Shown: piece after piece, positions 40,364 to 49,014 of the stretch | Layout of the letters: the number at the start of each line of letters is the position of its first letter | Numbering within the stretch: position 1 is the first letter of the stretch | Origin: Robertmurraya andreesenii | GTDB lineage: Bacteria > Bacillota > Bacilli > Bacillales > Cytobacillaceae | Reading direction: 5' to 3' | Assembly: GCF_030813005.1 (NCBI RefSeq) | Contig: NZ_JAUSTU010000004.1 | Span: forward strand, 62,001-126,000 | Length of the DNA stretch: 64,000 nt | Position numbers and translations under genes: made by a program | The notes under the pieces: model-generated | What the model saw: only the letters and a program-made list of their open reading frames with translations | What the model was told of the DNA's origin: nothing | Databases searched by the model: none

Positions 40364-42253
40364 CTAACGAATCATTTCAGACAGCATTTTTCTTTTCGCA
40401 AACAGATAAAACCCTATTTGGATAACATAATATACTCCAGCAACGATGAAAAAGTACAAGAGGATATCTGGATGTTTCGTGATTCCCCCAATATCCTTTG
40501 CCATTGCAACAACATATAGTAGTGCTAATGTTGTTCCGATCGTAGTGGGAATAAAAAATATGGTCGCGATTTCTTTGGTCATGATTCGCTTCATCTCAAG
40601 TGCCGTAATTCCGATAAGTCGCAGCTTGCTATATTTTTCCTTCTCTCGTTCCACACTAGAAAATAGGTGCAAGTATAATAGAATGAATGAGCCAAAGAAA
40701 AATAAGACACTTAAAAAGGTACTTACATAAAATAAGATCCCATTCGAATTCCTTTGACGCTCGTAATCCTCTATCTTTGAAGCTATTTGAACCACATCTT
40801 GATCGTCAGCCCCAGTTTTTAGTCGTTCCTCAATTTTTTTCACAAAAGGACCCGATTCTTTCCAATTTTCCACATTCACCAGATGCAAAGTTGCTTCCTC
40901 CCCATCCGATCGCTCCTTTAATGAAGCATAATCATTCCCGTTCACGATAATCATTTCACCAAGATTGGGCACGTCATTAATCCTCTTATCAAAAATCGTA
41001 TCCTTCAGCTCAAAATTCCTTCTCTCACTTTCAATCGGAAACAAAATGTTCTTTTCATAGCCATCAGCATGCTCCGGATCCACATTTATAAAGGATAGGA
41101 ACTCTCCATTTTCAAGCGACAATTTCCGTGACGTTAGTTTATTAAAATTATCTACCGATATAAAAGTATATGTATTCGTCCAATCATAATAAGTATCTTT
41201 TTGCGAATAAGAATAGAACGGAATACTGATATGCTCCTGCAATTGATTTTCCTTTTGCACTAAAAGAGAAGTATCCAAAATGTCCACTTCAACGAAAGCG
41301 ATATCAAAAGGATTTTGGGCGATTGCCTCTTTTTCTGCGGACATATAAGAGAATAGGATGATCGTACTGTACAAAATCGTCACCATAATCATGACCGTCA
41401 CGAGCATGAAAATGGAGGTTAACTGCTTAAGTTTCGTATCCAAATTCGTCCAAAAAAGGATATGTTGATAGTAAAATTGCTTGCTCCTTTTCGCGAGCTC
41501 AATTATAAAACTAGTGAACTGCAAAAGACTAATATACAATCCTAAAAACGTGGCAATCGCCCAAAAAATTAGGTAATCCCCACCAATAACTGGATTTCCA
41601 TACGTAAAATAAAGCCCTATAATCGAGCCGATTAAAATAGCTACCCCTATTCCCCCAAAGAGAGGGCTTTTCATGGTAAGTGTCTCCCGAATTTGCTCGC
41701 TTTTCATACTTTCAATCGGGTCCCTTGTAAGAATGAGAAAGAGAGATTTCCCGACAACAATGAGAAATACGAGTAAAAAGGCAGCTGTTGCTGACAAGAA
41801 CATACTCCCTATTATTTGAAACGAAACACCTTCAATTCCAACCTGATTCATTAATAGCGAGAAGAATAGTCTCGAAAAAATCATTCCAGCAAGCAAACCT
41901 GCTATAAGAGAAAACAACCCAATCACAGCATTTTCCAACAGCAGCAGCTTAGATATATCCCGATTCGACATCCCAAGTGTCATAAGTAAGCTAAATTCAC
42001 TTTTTCTCTTCTTGATAAAAATATGATGAGCATAGTGAATGAAAAAAATCGTAAATACTACAAGGGCAACCCCGGGTATCGTTAACACATACTGAATCGA
42101 TTCGGACTGCTTAACCTGAACGACGGACTCATTGAAATAGACGGTCGCAAACATGAAAAAGAACATAACAGCAAAGCTATTGCAGAGAAAATAAAAAAGA
42201 TATTTATTATATTCGGCCTTCGCCATTTTCCAAATCATTTGCTTAAAAGACAT
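40364..42253 (-). CDS. BceB-type ABC transporter permease (FtsX family)
   Basis: 629 residues, about ten membrane helices with two FtsX-like modules and a roughly 200-residue extracytoplasmic domain in the middle (about residues 315-520), the layout of antimicrobial-peptide detoxification permeases of the BceB group. The SEFSLLMTLGMSNRDISKLL segment (19 shown in part) is typical after the second helix. ATG 42253 is preceded by GGAGGAAG and overlaps the end of the ATPase gene by 11 nt. No two-component genes are adjacent, unlike the module at 59-64 kb. Confidence 0.88.
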   Translation of the reverse strand: MSFKQMIWKMAKAEYNKYLFYFLCNSFAVMFFFMFATVYFNESVVQVKQSESIQYVLTIPGVALVVFTIFFIHYAHHIFIKKRKSEFSLLMTLGMSNRDISKLLLLENAVIGLFSLIAGLLAGMIFSRLFFSLLMNQVGIEGVSFQIIGSMFLSATAAFLLVFLIVVGKSLFLILTRDPIESMKSEQIRETLTMKSPLFGGIGVAILIGSIIGLYFTYGNPVIGGDYLIFWAIATFLGLYISLLQFTSFIIELAKRSKQFYYQHILFWTNLDTKLKQLTSIFMLVTVMIMVTILYSTIILFSYMSAEKEAIAQNPFDIAFVEVDILDTSLLVQKENQLQEHISIPFYSYSQKDTYYDWTNTYTFISVDNFNKLTSRKLSLENGEFLSFINVDPEHADGYEKNILFPIESERRNFELKDTIFDKRINDVPNLGEMIIVNGNDYASLKERSDGEEATLHLVNVENWKESGPFVKKIEERLKTGADDQDVVQIASKIEDYERQRNSNGILFYVSTFLSVLFFFGSFILLYLHLFSSVEREKEKYSKLRLIGITALEMKRIMTKEIATIFFIPTTIGTTLALLYVVAMAKDIGGITKHPDILLYFFIVAGVYYVIQIGFYLFAKRKMLSEMIR

Positions 42254-43007
42254 CGGTTCTTCCTCCAAGGATTGCAAGGTTATCCATAATTTGATTTAAA
42301 AAATCTTTTCTGCTCCCCTTCCTATCAATAGAAGAATGGATAAGACCATCTTTTATAAAAATGACTTTACGACAATAGCTGGCTGCAAAGACATCATGGG
42401 TTACGAGAAGAACGGTAGCTGATAGCTCCTGGACAATTTTTTCAAAGCATTCCATAATGACGGTTGAAGATTTAGAATCCAGGTTCCCTGTCGGTTCATC
42501 AGCAAAAATCAAGCTAGGATGATTAACGAGTGCACGACTGACAGCCGTTCGTTGTTGCTGTCCTCCCGAGATTTGATAGGGATATTTATTGAGAATTTCC
42601 TCAATATCAAATAAAGATGCAAGCTCATGGACCCTTTCTTCCATTTCAGTTGCGCTTTTCTTTTCCAACACCATAGGGACAACAATATTTTCCTTCACAG
42701 TCAAGCTGTCTAAAAGATTAAAATCTTGGAATACGAAGCCTAGTTGCTTGCGGCGAAATAAAGCTAACTGCTCCCCATTCAACGAGCTAATGATGTTCCT
42801 ATCAATAACTACTTCCCCTGATGTTGGCTTGTCAAGCCCACTCAAAATATTAAGCAAAGTGGTTTTCCCACTTCCTGAAGGACCCATAATCGCGATGAAA
42901 TCCCCTTTGTTCAGTTGAAAGCTCACTCCGCCAAGAGCTGTTGTCGCTCCTTCACCAGCCAGTTCACCATATACTTTGACAATATTCTTTGCTTCTAACA
43001 TCAGCAT
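42243..43007 (-). CDS. BceA-type ABC transporter ATP-binding protein
   Basis: 254 residues. Walker A GPSGSGKTTLLN, Q-loop FVFQDFNLLDSLTVKENI, signature ISGGQQQRTAVSRAL, Walker B SLIFADEPTGNLDS, H-loop LLVTHD. The MacB/BceA subgroup works with FtsX-like permeases rather than as an importer. Start 43007 follows AGAGGAG. Forms a two-gene operon with the overlapping permease gene. Confidence 0.92.
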   Translation of the reverse strand: MLMLEAKNIVKVYGELAGEGATTALGGVSFQLNKGDFIAIMGPSGSGKTTLLNILSGLDKPTSGEVVIDRNIISSLNGEQLALFRRKQLGFVFQDFNLLDSLTVKENIVVPMVLEKKSATEMEERVHELASLFDIEEILNKYPYQISGGQQQRTAVSRALVNHPSLIFADEPTGNLDSKSSTVIMECFEKIVQELSATVLLVTHDVFAASYCRKVIFIKDGLIHSSIDRKGSRKDFLNQIMDNLAILGGRTDVF

Positions 43008-43059
43008 TCAGATTTCTCCTCTCTTGCAGCAAGTATTCTAGCTTTTTCCATTCGGTAAT

Positions 43060-43186
43060 ATTGGATACTAGTCAACAAGGTTTTTTCATCGTTCATACAC
43101 CAATCAGCCCTATTGGGTACTACTCAGCAAGGTTTCCTCGAACGTTCATGCTCCAATCCGCCTCATTGGGTACTTCTCAACATTAG
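43060..43186. repeat. Tandem repeat, 52-53 bp unit, about 2.4 copies
   Basis: Units begin at 43060 (ATTGGATACTAGTCAACAAGG), shown in 21 bases only in part: ATTGGATACTAGTCAACAAG; 43112 (ATTGGGTACTACTCAGCAAG) and 43165 (ATTGGGTACTTCTCAAC, partial). They share TTC..CGTTCAT and CCAATC blocks. Not coding; it lies between the divergent ATPase gene and the HExxH protein gene. Confidence 0.75.
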
Positions 43187-43286
43187 ACCCCGTCTTCCTT
43201 TTTCCCTTCATTGTTGATTTTTTACAATTATACCATTTCAAAAAATGATATGATGAAACTAGAATTTGGAGAAATGGGGAAAAAAG

Positions 43287-43832
43287 ATGAATACGATCGA
43301 ATTGACCGAACAAGAACTTGCAGAATACTGGCCTAATTTTCAAGCGGTTGCCTACGCTCTATATGATGATAAAAATGTGCTGCTCTATCATCATCCAAAC
43401 TATAACGAAAAGCCATATAAATCCCTTAATTGGACAGAACAATTTGTCGGCAGCACACTTATTCTCTTTGAGGATTACCCAACGGCTATTGTTGATGTGA
43501 GTTACTATAAGGACTACGCTAGTCTCTATTCGATTCTCATCCATGAACTTTTCCATGGCTATCAGTTCCTTCAAGAAGAAAAAAGATTCGCCAATGAAAT
43601 GCTTGGTGTAACCTACCCGCTTTCAGGAGAAGACATTGAGCTACGAAATCGAGAACGAAAATGGCTGTATCAAGCGTTTACAGCTTCAGCAAAAGAGGTG
43701 AAATTATTTAATCTTCAGCAGTTTGTCTCCACCCGAGAAGAGAGACAGAAAAACATTGGCGAGTTTCTCGAATATGAAAATCTAGTTGAAACGATTGAAG
43801 GTCCCGCATGGTTTCGAAAAAGCCCGAAGTAA
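43287..43832 (+). CDS. HExxH-motif putative metallopeptidase, 3'-truncated
   Basis: 181 residues. A zinc-peptidase-like HELFHGYQF motif lies near residue 90, with YPLSGEDIELRNRERKWLY downstream. Related Bacillus proteins as I recall continue for another 120 or so residues after EYENLIETIEGPAW; here the frame ends with FRKSPK right after GPAW. The lactate permease that follows lacks its own start, so both ends meet at a deletion junction near 43815-43855. ATG 43287 is 7 nt after GGGGA. Probably non-functional. Confidence 0.6.
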   Translation: MNTIELTEQELAEYWPNFQAVAYALYDDKNVLLYHHPNYNEKPYKSLNWTEQFVGSTLILFEDYPTAIVDVSYYKDYASLYSILIHELFHGYQFLQEEKRFANEMLGVTYPLSGEDIELRNRERKWLYQAFTASAKEVKLFNLQQFVSTREERQKNIGEFLEYENLVETIEGPAWFRKSPK

Positions 43833-43854
43833 AAGAAAAATTCCTCGAAATAGA

Positions 43855-45304
43855 CGGTAGCTGCTATGTTCTTATATACCATTACATTAGTAACCGGACA
43901 ATTTGAAATAGTCAAATCTTCGGTAGTTTCATTGTCTTCGGATCGACGTATTCAAACGCTTCTCATCGCTTTTTCTTTCGGTGCCTTTATTGAAGGGGCA
44001 GCTGGATTTGGTACTCCTGTAGCCATTGCTGGAGCTTTGATGGTTGGTCTAGGGTTTCGGCCAATGGCAGCAGCTGTTCTGTGTTTGATTGCAAATACAG
44101 CACCAGTTGCGTATGGAGCGGTGGGAACACCTATTATTACATTAGCAAATGTTACTGGCTTACCTGAAATGGCATTATCTGCTATGGCTGGACGACAATT
44201 ACCTTTCTTTTCAATACTAGTTCCATTTTGGTTAATTGCCACGATGGTCTTTATGCATAAAGGAAAATGGAAACAAGTTTGGGAAATTTGGCCGGCTATC
44301 TTAGTGACCGGTGCGAGCTTTGCAATCGCTCAATTTGCTGTGTCTAACTTTGTTGGGCCAATGCTTGTTGATATCTTGGCTGGGATCATTTCCTTAATTG
44401 CTTTGATTTTGCTACTAAAGGTTTGGCAACCAAAGACAAAATTCTATCTTCCTGGTGAAGAAAAGGAAATGAAATCTTTGGAAAACCAAGAATCACAATA
44501 TACAACTGGGCAAGTTGCTAAAGCTTGGACGCCTTGGGCCTTCTTAACCCTTTTTGTTTTTATGTGGGGATTGCCACAATGGAAAAACATTCTGAACTCA
44601 TTAAACATTTTTGGGATTAAGTCATTATATGCAATACCAGTACCTTTCTTAGATGGAAAGGTGTTCCGTGGGGAACCACTTGTCACCGAAACTGTTCCTG
44701 AGGCAGCTATTTACAGTTTGAACTGGTTATCTGCGGCTGGAACGGGAATATTCTTTGCTGCTATTCTAAGCGGTCTGTTCCTCAAGTTAAGCAAAGAAGA
44801 GTGGAAGCTTTCTGTTGTCAGAACTGCACAAAGAATGAAAACCCCTCTTATTACAATCGCTTTAGTATTAGACTTAGGTTATACAACTAGATATTCAGGC
44901 TGGATGCGATTCTCGGATTAGCCTTTACAAAAACAGGGGTCATGTATCCGTTTTTTGCAGCTATGCTGGGATGGCTAGGTGTATTTTTAACGGGTAGTGA
45001 CACTTCTTCTAACGCTTTGTTTGGAAGTATGCAGAGAATTACGGCCGAACAGCTTGGGCTAGATCCAGTACTTATTGCCGCTTCCAACTCTACGGGTGGG
45101 GTTATGGGTAAAATGATTGATGCTCAAAGTATAGTCGTTGCCACTGCAGCTTGTTATGAGGACCGTGTTGAGGGAGCAACCGCTGTTGGACCAATCTTCC
45201 GGGCTGTTTTCTGGCATAGTATCGCCTTAGCTGCCTTAATGGGAATACTGGTCATGCTTCAAGCATACGTATTCCCATGGATGATACCAGCATATACTCT
45301 ATAG
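43855..45304 (+). pseudogene. L-lactate permease (LctP/LldP), 5'-truncated and frameshifted
   Basis: Two consecutive frames encode LctP: from VAAMFLYTITLVTGQFEIV through GFGTPVAIAGALMVGLGF to TRYSG at about 44900, then after a one-base loss (TCAGGCTGGAT, expected GGC CTG GAT) LDAILGLAFTKTGV, MYPFFAAMLGW and GSDTSSNALFGSMQ to the true C-terminus at 45304. The first roughly 110 residues with several membrane helices are missing. A proton-coupled lactate importer in its intact form; dead here. Confidence 0.88.
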
Positions 45305-45308
45305 ATTG

Positions 45309-45348
45309 AAAAAAGAGATTGTCTTCGTTGCGTGACAATCTCTTTTTT
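45309..45348 (+). terminator. Terminator after the lactate permease remnant
   Basis: AAAAAAGAGATTGTC / GACAATCTCTTTTTT, a 15-bp perfect stem with a 10-nt loop and T-tail. Confidence 0.9.
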
Positions 45349-45471
45349 CATATCTTCATTTTCTAGAAAAAGAAATTTGAACCACCGCTACCTTTTTCCA
45401 GTAAATGCTAAAACTAAGAATATTTATCCTATTGACCTTTGAATCCAATTATCTATAGAGCCTAGCATTCG

Positions 45472-45984
45472 TTATTTCAAATTCTTAAGCAGGAACCCTC
45501 CATTAAATTGAGTCGGTTCGTATGAAATGATAAATGCCTTTGGAGAAATAGACAGAATAAATTTTTTAAGCTTTTCCTGACGATTTCTTTTGGCCAAAAT
45601 TTTCATAACTAATCGTTTTCCATCCTTCCCCTCTGCTAGCCAAGAGGTCACACCATAGCCTTGAGATCTAATTTCATTTGGTAAATTGCTTTCGATTGGT
45701 TCAAGAATGACCTCCATGACCACGTAACCGAGAGCTAGCATGGACTCGATTTTACTCCCGACTAGTACACCAAGCCCCCACCCAAAACAATAGGCTGCAA
45801 TATTTAATGGGTTATTCAGATTATCTAAGACAATGGTTAACCCCATCAAATAGACAAATACCTCTGCCATGGAAATAAGGGAGGCAAGTAGGCGATATCC
45901 TTTCATGACAACCATGACTCTCAAAGTAAATAATGAAACATATAAAATGTTAACGGCTATGATTATAAAAATGATAGATGACAT
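45472..45984 (-). CDS. UPF0316 family membrane protein (YebE-like; DUF5698-DUF2179)
   Basis: 170 residues: three N-terminal membrane helices (IFIIIAVNILYVSLF; VFVYLMGLTIVL; AAYCFGWGLGVLVGSKIE) and a C-terminal cytosolic DUF2179 domain (GYGVTSWLAEGKDGKRLVMKI through FIISYEPTQFNGGFL), each quoted only in part. Exactly the B. subtilis YebE layout. GAGGGAAAG precedes the ATG. Function unknown. Confidence 0.9.
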   Translation of the reverse strand: MSSIIFIIIAVNILYVSLFTLRVMVVMKGYRLLASLISMAEVFVYLMGLTIVLDNLNNPLNIAAYCFGWGLGVLVGSKIESMLALGYVVMEVILEPIESNLPNEIRSQGYGVTSWLAEGKDGKRLVMKILAKRNRQEKLKKFILSISPKAFIISYEPTQFNGGFLLKNLK

Positions 45985-46043
45985 ATGCTTTCCCTCAATA
46001 ATAATAAAATGTACTACATTCTATCCTTAATTTGTGCATAAAT

Positions 46044-48095
46044 CTAGATAAAATCTCGTGGAATATCACATTTCCATTCTTTTTGGAAGATTTGTTTCTC
46101 CCCCTCATATGCCCATAACTTGTTCGTAATATAGAATTTTGACTGATCCGCATGCATTGTACTAAAAGTCTTCAAGTGAGTCTGCCAGTCCCCTCTTCCA
46201 ATATCTAGGGTCCACTCACATTGAACATGGGCTGATAGCGGATCATTTTCTTTAATGGTAAAAATATTTCGATTGGTGCTGCCATACTCGATCCCGTTTG
46301 CTAATAAACGACGTGCACCTTCATCCGAATAATCATCAAGAGTCCAGACTCCCTTCGTTAAATCATAGCGGACCTCTCTTGTTCGGCTTTCTTCTCTCAA
46401 AATTTCTCTTTCAGCCACAGCTGCTGCCTCTGGTTTCTCGAATTCATGTATTTCACAATCTAGAGCTTGAGGTGTACGGACTGGTACTGTTAATCGAGTA
46501 TTTTCCCCTGTAAACACCTTTAAAGTAACAGGTTCAGGGGATGGCCATGCATGTGGCCAATAAGTTGGCGACAATGCAATCCTGAGACGGTGACCTACTG
46601 GTAGATGATACCCATTCGCATTCAAACGAACCTTGACGGTATACCGTTCTTCCGGCTCTAGCAGGATAGGAAATTCATGGCTGTCCCGATGGGTCAAATT
46701 AAGCATCCCCCAGCTAATCAAGGTGGAAGAACCATCCGGGGCAACATCACAAAGTCGAGCAGCCAATAGTGCTTGCGGCTGATCGGATGACAATTCTACC
46801 ATTAGCTCTGGGAAACCGAGTATTTCAAGAGGTGTTTCTAGCGGTCTAGATGTAAAGGTTACCGCTAGGCCATCCTCCAATCGTTGATCACTGGCATAAT
46901 CCCCCTCCTGCCCAAAAGGACACCATACTCCTGCGTATAACCCATGTTGTTGTACGCTTGAAACGGTTATTTCTTGAAAATTTGAAGGCTTCTCTTCAGC
47001 AAGCTCTGAACCATTTAACCAAAGATGAAGTGGTTTCATATTTGGTGATGGCCATTCGTTCTCTGCAACCCATCGTCCTGGTCGATAATCATAGCTCGAG
47101 TTTGGCAATACACTGTCTTGCATCCAAGCCCTAAGCATCGGTTCCTCCATAATCCCCGTTTCCTCTCCCTTAAGCCAATAATCCCACCAGCGCAAAGCTT
47201 CTTGTAAAAATCCAATCGCTGGACCAGGTTCTGCTACCTCTGGATATTCGTGGGCCCAAGGACCAACTAACCCTTTTTTCGGGCCCGGCAGGCCTTCCAG
47301 TAGTCGAAAAATAGCGTTGGTGTAGCCATCCGCCCAGCCACCAACCGCAAAGACAGGAATGTCGATATCTGGATAATTTTCATAGACGGAGCCATGCTTC
47401 CAATAGGAATCCCTTCGTTGATGTCTGATCCATTCCTCTACGAAAGGAGGAGTCTTTTCTAATCGCTCAAGCCACTTGTCACGCCATTCATCGCCAACTA
47501 CCCTCGGATCTGCGGGCCTTGCATTGTAGGCAAGCATCGTGGAGGCCCACCATAGCATATCCGAGCCTAAAAGGCATCCACCCATATAATGAACGTCATC
47601 GGCATAACGGTCATCTGTTGAACAAAGGGTGATGATCGTTTTGAGTGCAGGATGTCGTCGTGCTGCTACCTGTAATCCGTTGAACCCTCCCCATGACTTT
47701 CCAATCATTCCTACGGAGCCATTCGACCATGGTTGGGCGCTAACCCAGTCAAGGATCTCCAGTGCATCGTCTTGTTCTTGTGGAAGGTATTCGTCATACA
47801 GGATACCCTCTGAATCACCTGAACCTCGCATGTCTACTCGTATGCTTGCATAGCCATGACCAGCAAAATATGGGTGGCGAATGGAATCCCTAAGCGCCGT
47901 GAAATCATTTTTCCGATAAGGAATATATTCTAGAATGGCTGGTAGCGGACGTTGCTCTGCATCCTCAGGCATCCAAATTCGTGCTGAAAGTCGAGTACCA
48001 TCCTTCATTGGAATCCAAATATGTTCAATTTCTCTGATTTTGTGAGGAAAATCAGTTTTAGTTTGTAGGAAAGAATCACGAACATTAAAAACCAT
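46044..48095 (-). CDS. CocE/NonD-type serine hydrolase (X-Pro dipeptidyl-peptidase S15 fold)
   Basis: 683 residues. N-terminal alpha/beta-hydrolase with IWIPMKDGTRLSARIWMP, IRVDMRGSGDSEG, and the nucleophile Ser in GMIGKSWGGFNG (about residue 133); VGPWAHEYPE likely carries the catalytic His. A C-terminal jelly-roll domain (from about residue 350; GYHLPVGHRLRIALS) completes the CocE layout. Family members hydrolyse esters, amides or Xaa-Pro peptides. Start ATG 48095 behind GGAGG. Divergent from a TetR gene with shared twin operators, so probably induced by its substrate. Confidence 0.88.
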   Translation of the reverse strand: MVFNVRDSFLQTKTDFPHKIREIEHIWIPMKDGTRLSARIWMPEDAEQRPLPAILEYIPYRKNDFTALRDSIRHPYFAGHGYASIRVDMRGSGDSEGILYDEYLPQEQDDALEILDWVSAQPWSNGSVGMIGKSWGGFNGLQVAARRHPALKTIITLCSTDDRYADDVHYMGGCLLGSDMLWWASTMLAYNARPADPRVVGDEWRDKWLERLEKTPPFVEEWIRHQRRDSYWKHGSVYENYPDIDIPVFAVGGWADGYTNAIFRLLEGLPGPKKGLVGPWAHEYPEVAEPGPAIGFLQEALRWWDYWLKGEETGIMEEPMLRAWMQDSVLPNSSYDYRPGRWVAENEWPSPNMKPLHLWLNGSELAEEKPSNFQEITVSSVQQHGLYAGVWCPFGQEGDYASDQRLEDGLAVTFTSRPLETPLEILGFPELMVELSSDQPQALLAARLCDVAPDGSSTLISWGMLNLTHRDSHEFPILLEPEERYTVKVRLNANGYHLPVGHRLRIALSPTYWPHAWPSPEPVTLKVFTGENTRLTVPVRTPQALDCEIHEFEKPEAAAVAEREILREESRTREVRYDLTKGVWTLDDYSDEGARRLLANGIEYGSTNRNIFTIKENDPLSAHVQCEWTLDIGRGDWQTHLKTFSTMHADQSKFYITNKLWAYEGEKQIFQKEWKCDIPRDFI

Positions 48096-48139
48096 TATAA
48101 AGCCCTCCACTCTTTTTTGATTTGGTTCTTCATGTTAAA

Positions 48140-48153
48140 ATAATCATGATTAT
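48140..48153. promoter_or_regulatory. TetR operator 1 (ATAAT-CATG-ATTAT)
   Basis: Core of a perfect 22-bp palindrome spanning 48136-48157. It lies in the 146-bp divergent region between the CocE-type hydrolase and tetR starts. Confidence 0.75.
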
Positions 48154-48156
48154 TTT

Positions 48157-48170
48157 ATAATTGCGATTAT
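48157..48170. promoter_or_regulatory. TetR operator 2 (ATAAT-TGCG-ATTAT)
   Basis: Same 5-4-5 architecture with identical arms as operator 1, offset by 17 bp. Twin sites at this spacing suit two dimers bound on overlapping faces. Confidence 0.7.
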
Positions 48171-48241
48171 CTTATCACATGACTTTTACTATAACAATAT
48201 AAATCTTCTAAAAATTGTTACAACTCAAGCGGAGGAAAATC

Positions 48242-48907
48242 ATGGACAAAAAAGAAATACAAAAGAGACGAATGTGGAAATATTTTGTTGAGGCAACAGC
48301 AGAAATTATTGAAAGTGAAGGCGTAGAGAAGGTTACCATTCGAAAAGTAGCAGACCGGGCTGGCTATAATAGTGCGACTATCTATAACTATTTTTCCGAG
48401 GTATCCCATTTAATCTTTTTTGCTTCAATGAGGTTTCTAAAACCCTATACCGATGAAGTTAGCTCTGTTATACAGAAAGGACAGAATCCAGTTGAACAAT
48501 GGCTTTTGGCGTGGGAATGTTTTTGCAAACATTCATTTAAAAACCCACAAATCTTTCAAGCTGTTTTCATTGCAGATTTAGGTGAGCAGCCGGAAAAATT
48601 ACTAGAATATTATTATGAGCTTTATCCCCAAGACTTAATTGACATTCCAGAGAGCTTAAAGATGATCTTGTTTGAACCTAATATCACGAAAAGAGGAAGA
48701 ACATTTTTGGAGCTCGCCGTTAAAGAAGGCTCTATTTCTACCAACAATGCAGATGGCATAAACGAGTTAACCCTCTTTATCTGGCAAGGAATGTTTACCA
48801 ATATCCTTAATCGCCGTAGAGCATACGATCCAGACAAAGCGGCTGCGATCACCATGAAGTATATAACCGAAGTCGTACAGAATGAGAAGTACTTTCGTTT
48901 TGATTAA
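48242..48907 (+). CDS. TetR/AcrR family transcriptional regulator
   Basis: 221 residues. N-terminal helix-turn-helix (VEKVTIRKVADRAGYNSATI, then YNYFSEVSHL; about residues 26-55) and a C-terminal ligand-binding helical domain. ATG 48242 follows CGGAGGAAAATC. Divergent from the CocE-type hydrolase gene; by position and by the twin ATAATNNNNATTAT palindromes it is the likely repressor of both genes. Confidence 0.88.
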   Translation: MDKKEIQKRRMWKYFVEATAEIIESEGVEKVTIRKVADRAGYNSATIYNYFSEVSHLIFFASMRFLKPYTDEVSSVIQKGQNPVEQWLLAWECFCKHSFKNPQIFQAVFIADLGEQPEKLLEYYYELYPQDLIDIPESLKMILFEPNITKRGRTFLELAVKEGSISTNNADGINELTLFIWQGMFTNILNRRRAYDPDKAAAITMKYITEVVQNEKYFRFD

Positions 48908-48919
48908 GTAATGATAGAA

Positions 48920-48962
48920 ATAGAAAAAGCATTTGGTGTGAAGTCCAAATGCTTTTTCTATT
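48920..48962 (+). terminator. Terminator after tetR
   Basis: AATAGAAAAAGCATTTGG / CCAAATGCTTTTTCTATT, a long perfect stem with an 8-nt loop containing its own T-run; usable from both sides. Confidence 0.9.
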
Positions 48963-49014
48963 CATTCTGTTTGGTTTGGCCTTAATTCCTACGAGGTATG
49001 AAAAGTTTAGCCCC

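Noticed and set aside
43008..43060. BceR-type binding site upstream of the orphan transporter
   Set aside because: No TGACA-N4-TGTCA repeat or close variant could be found there by eye.
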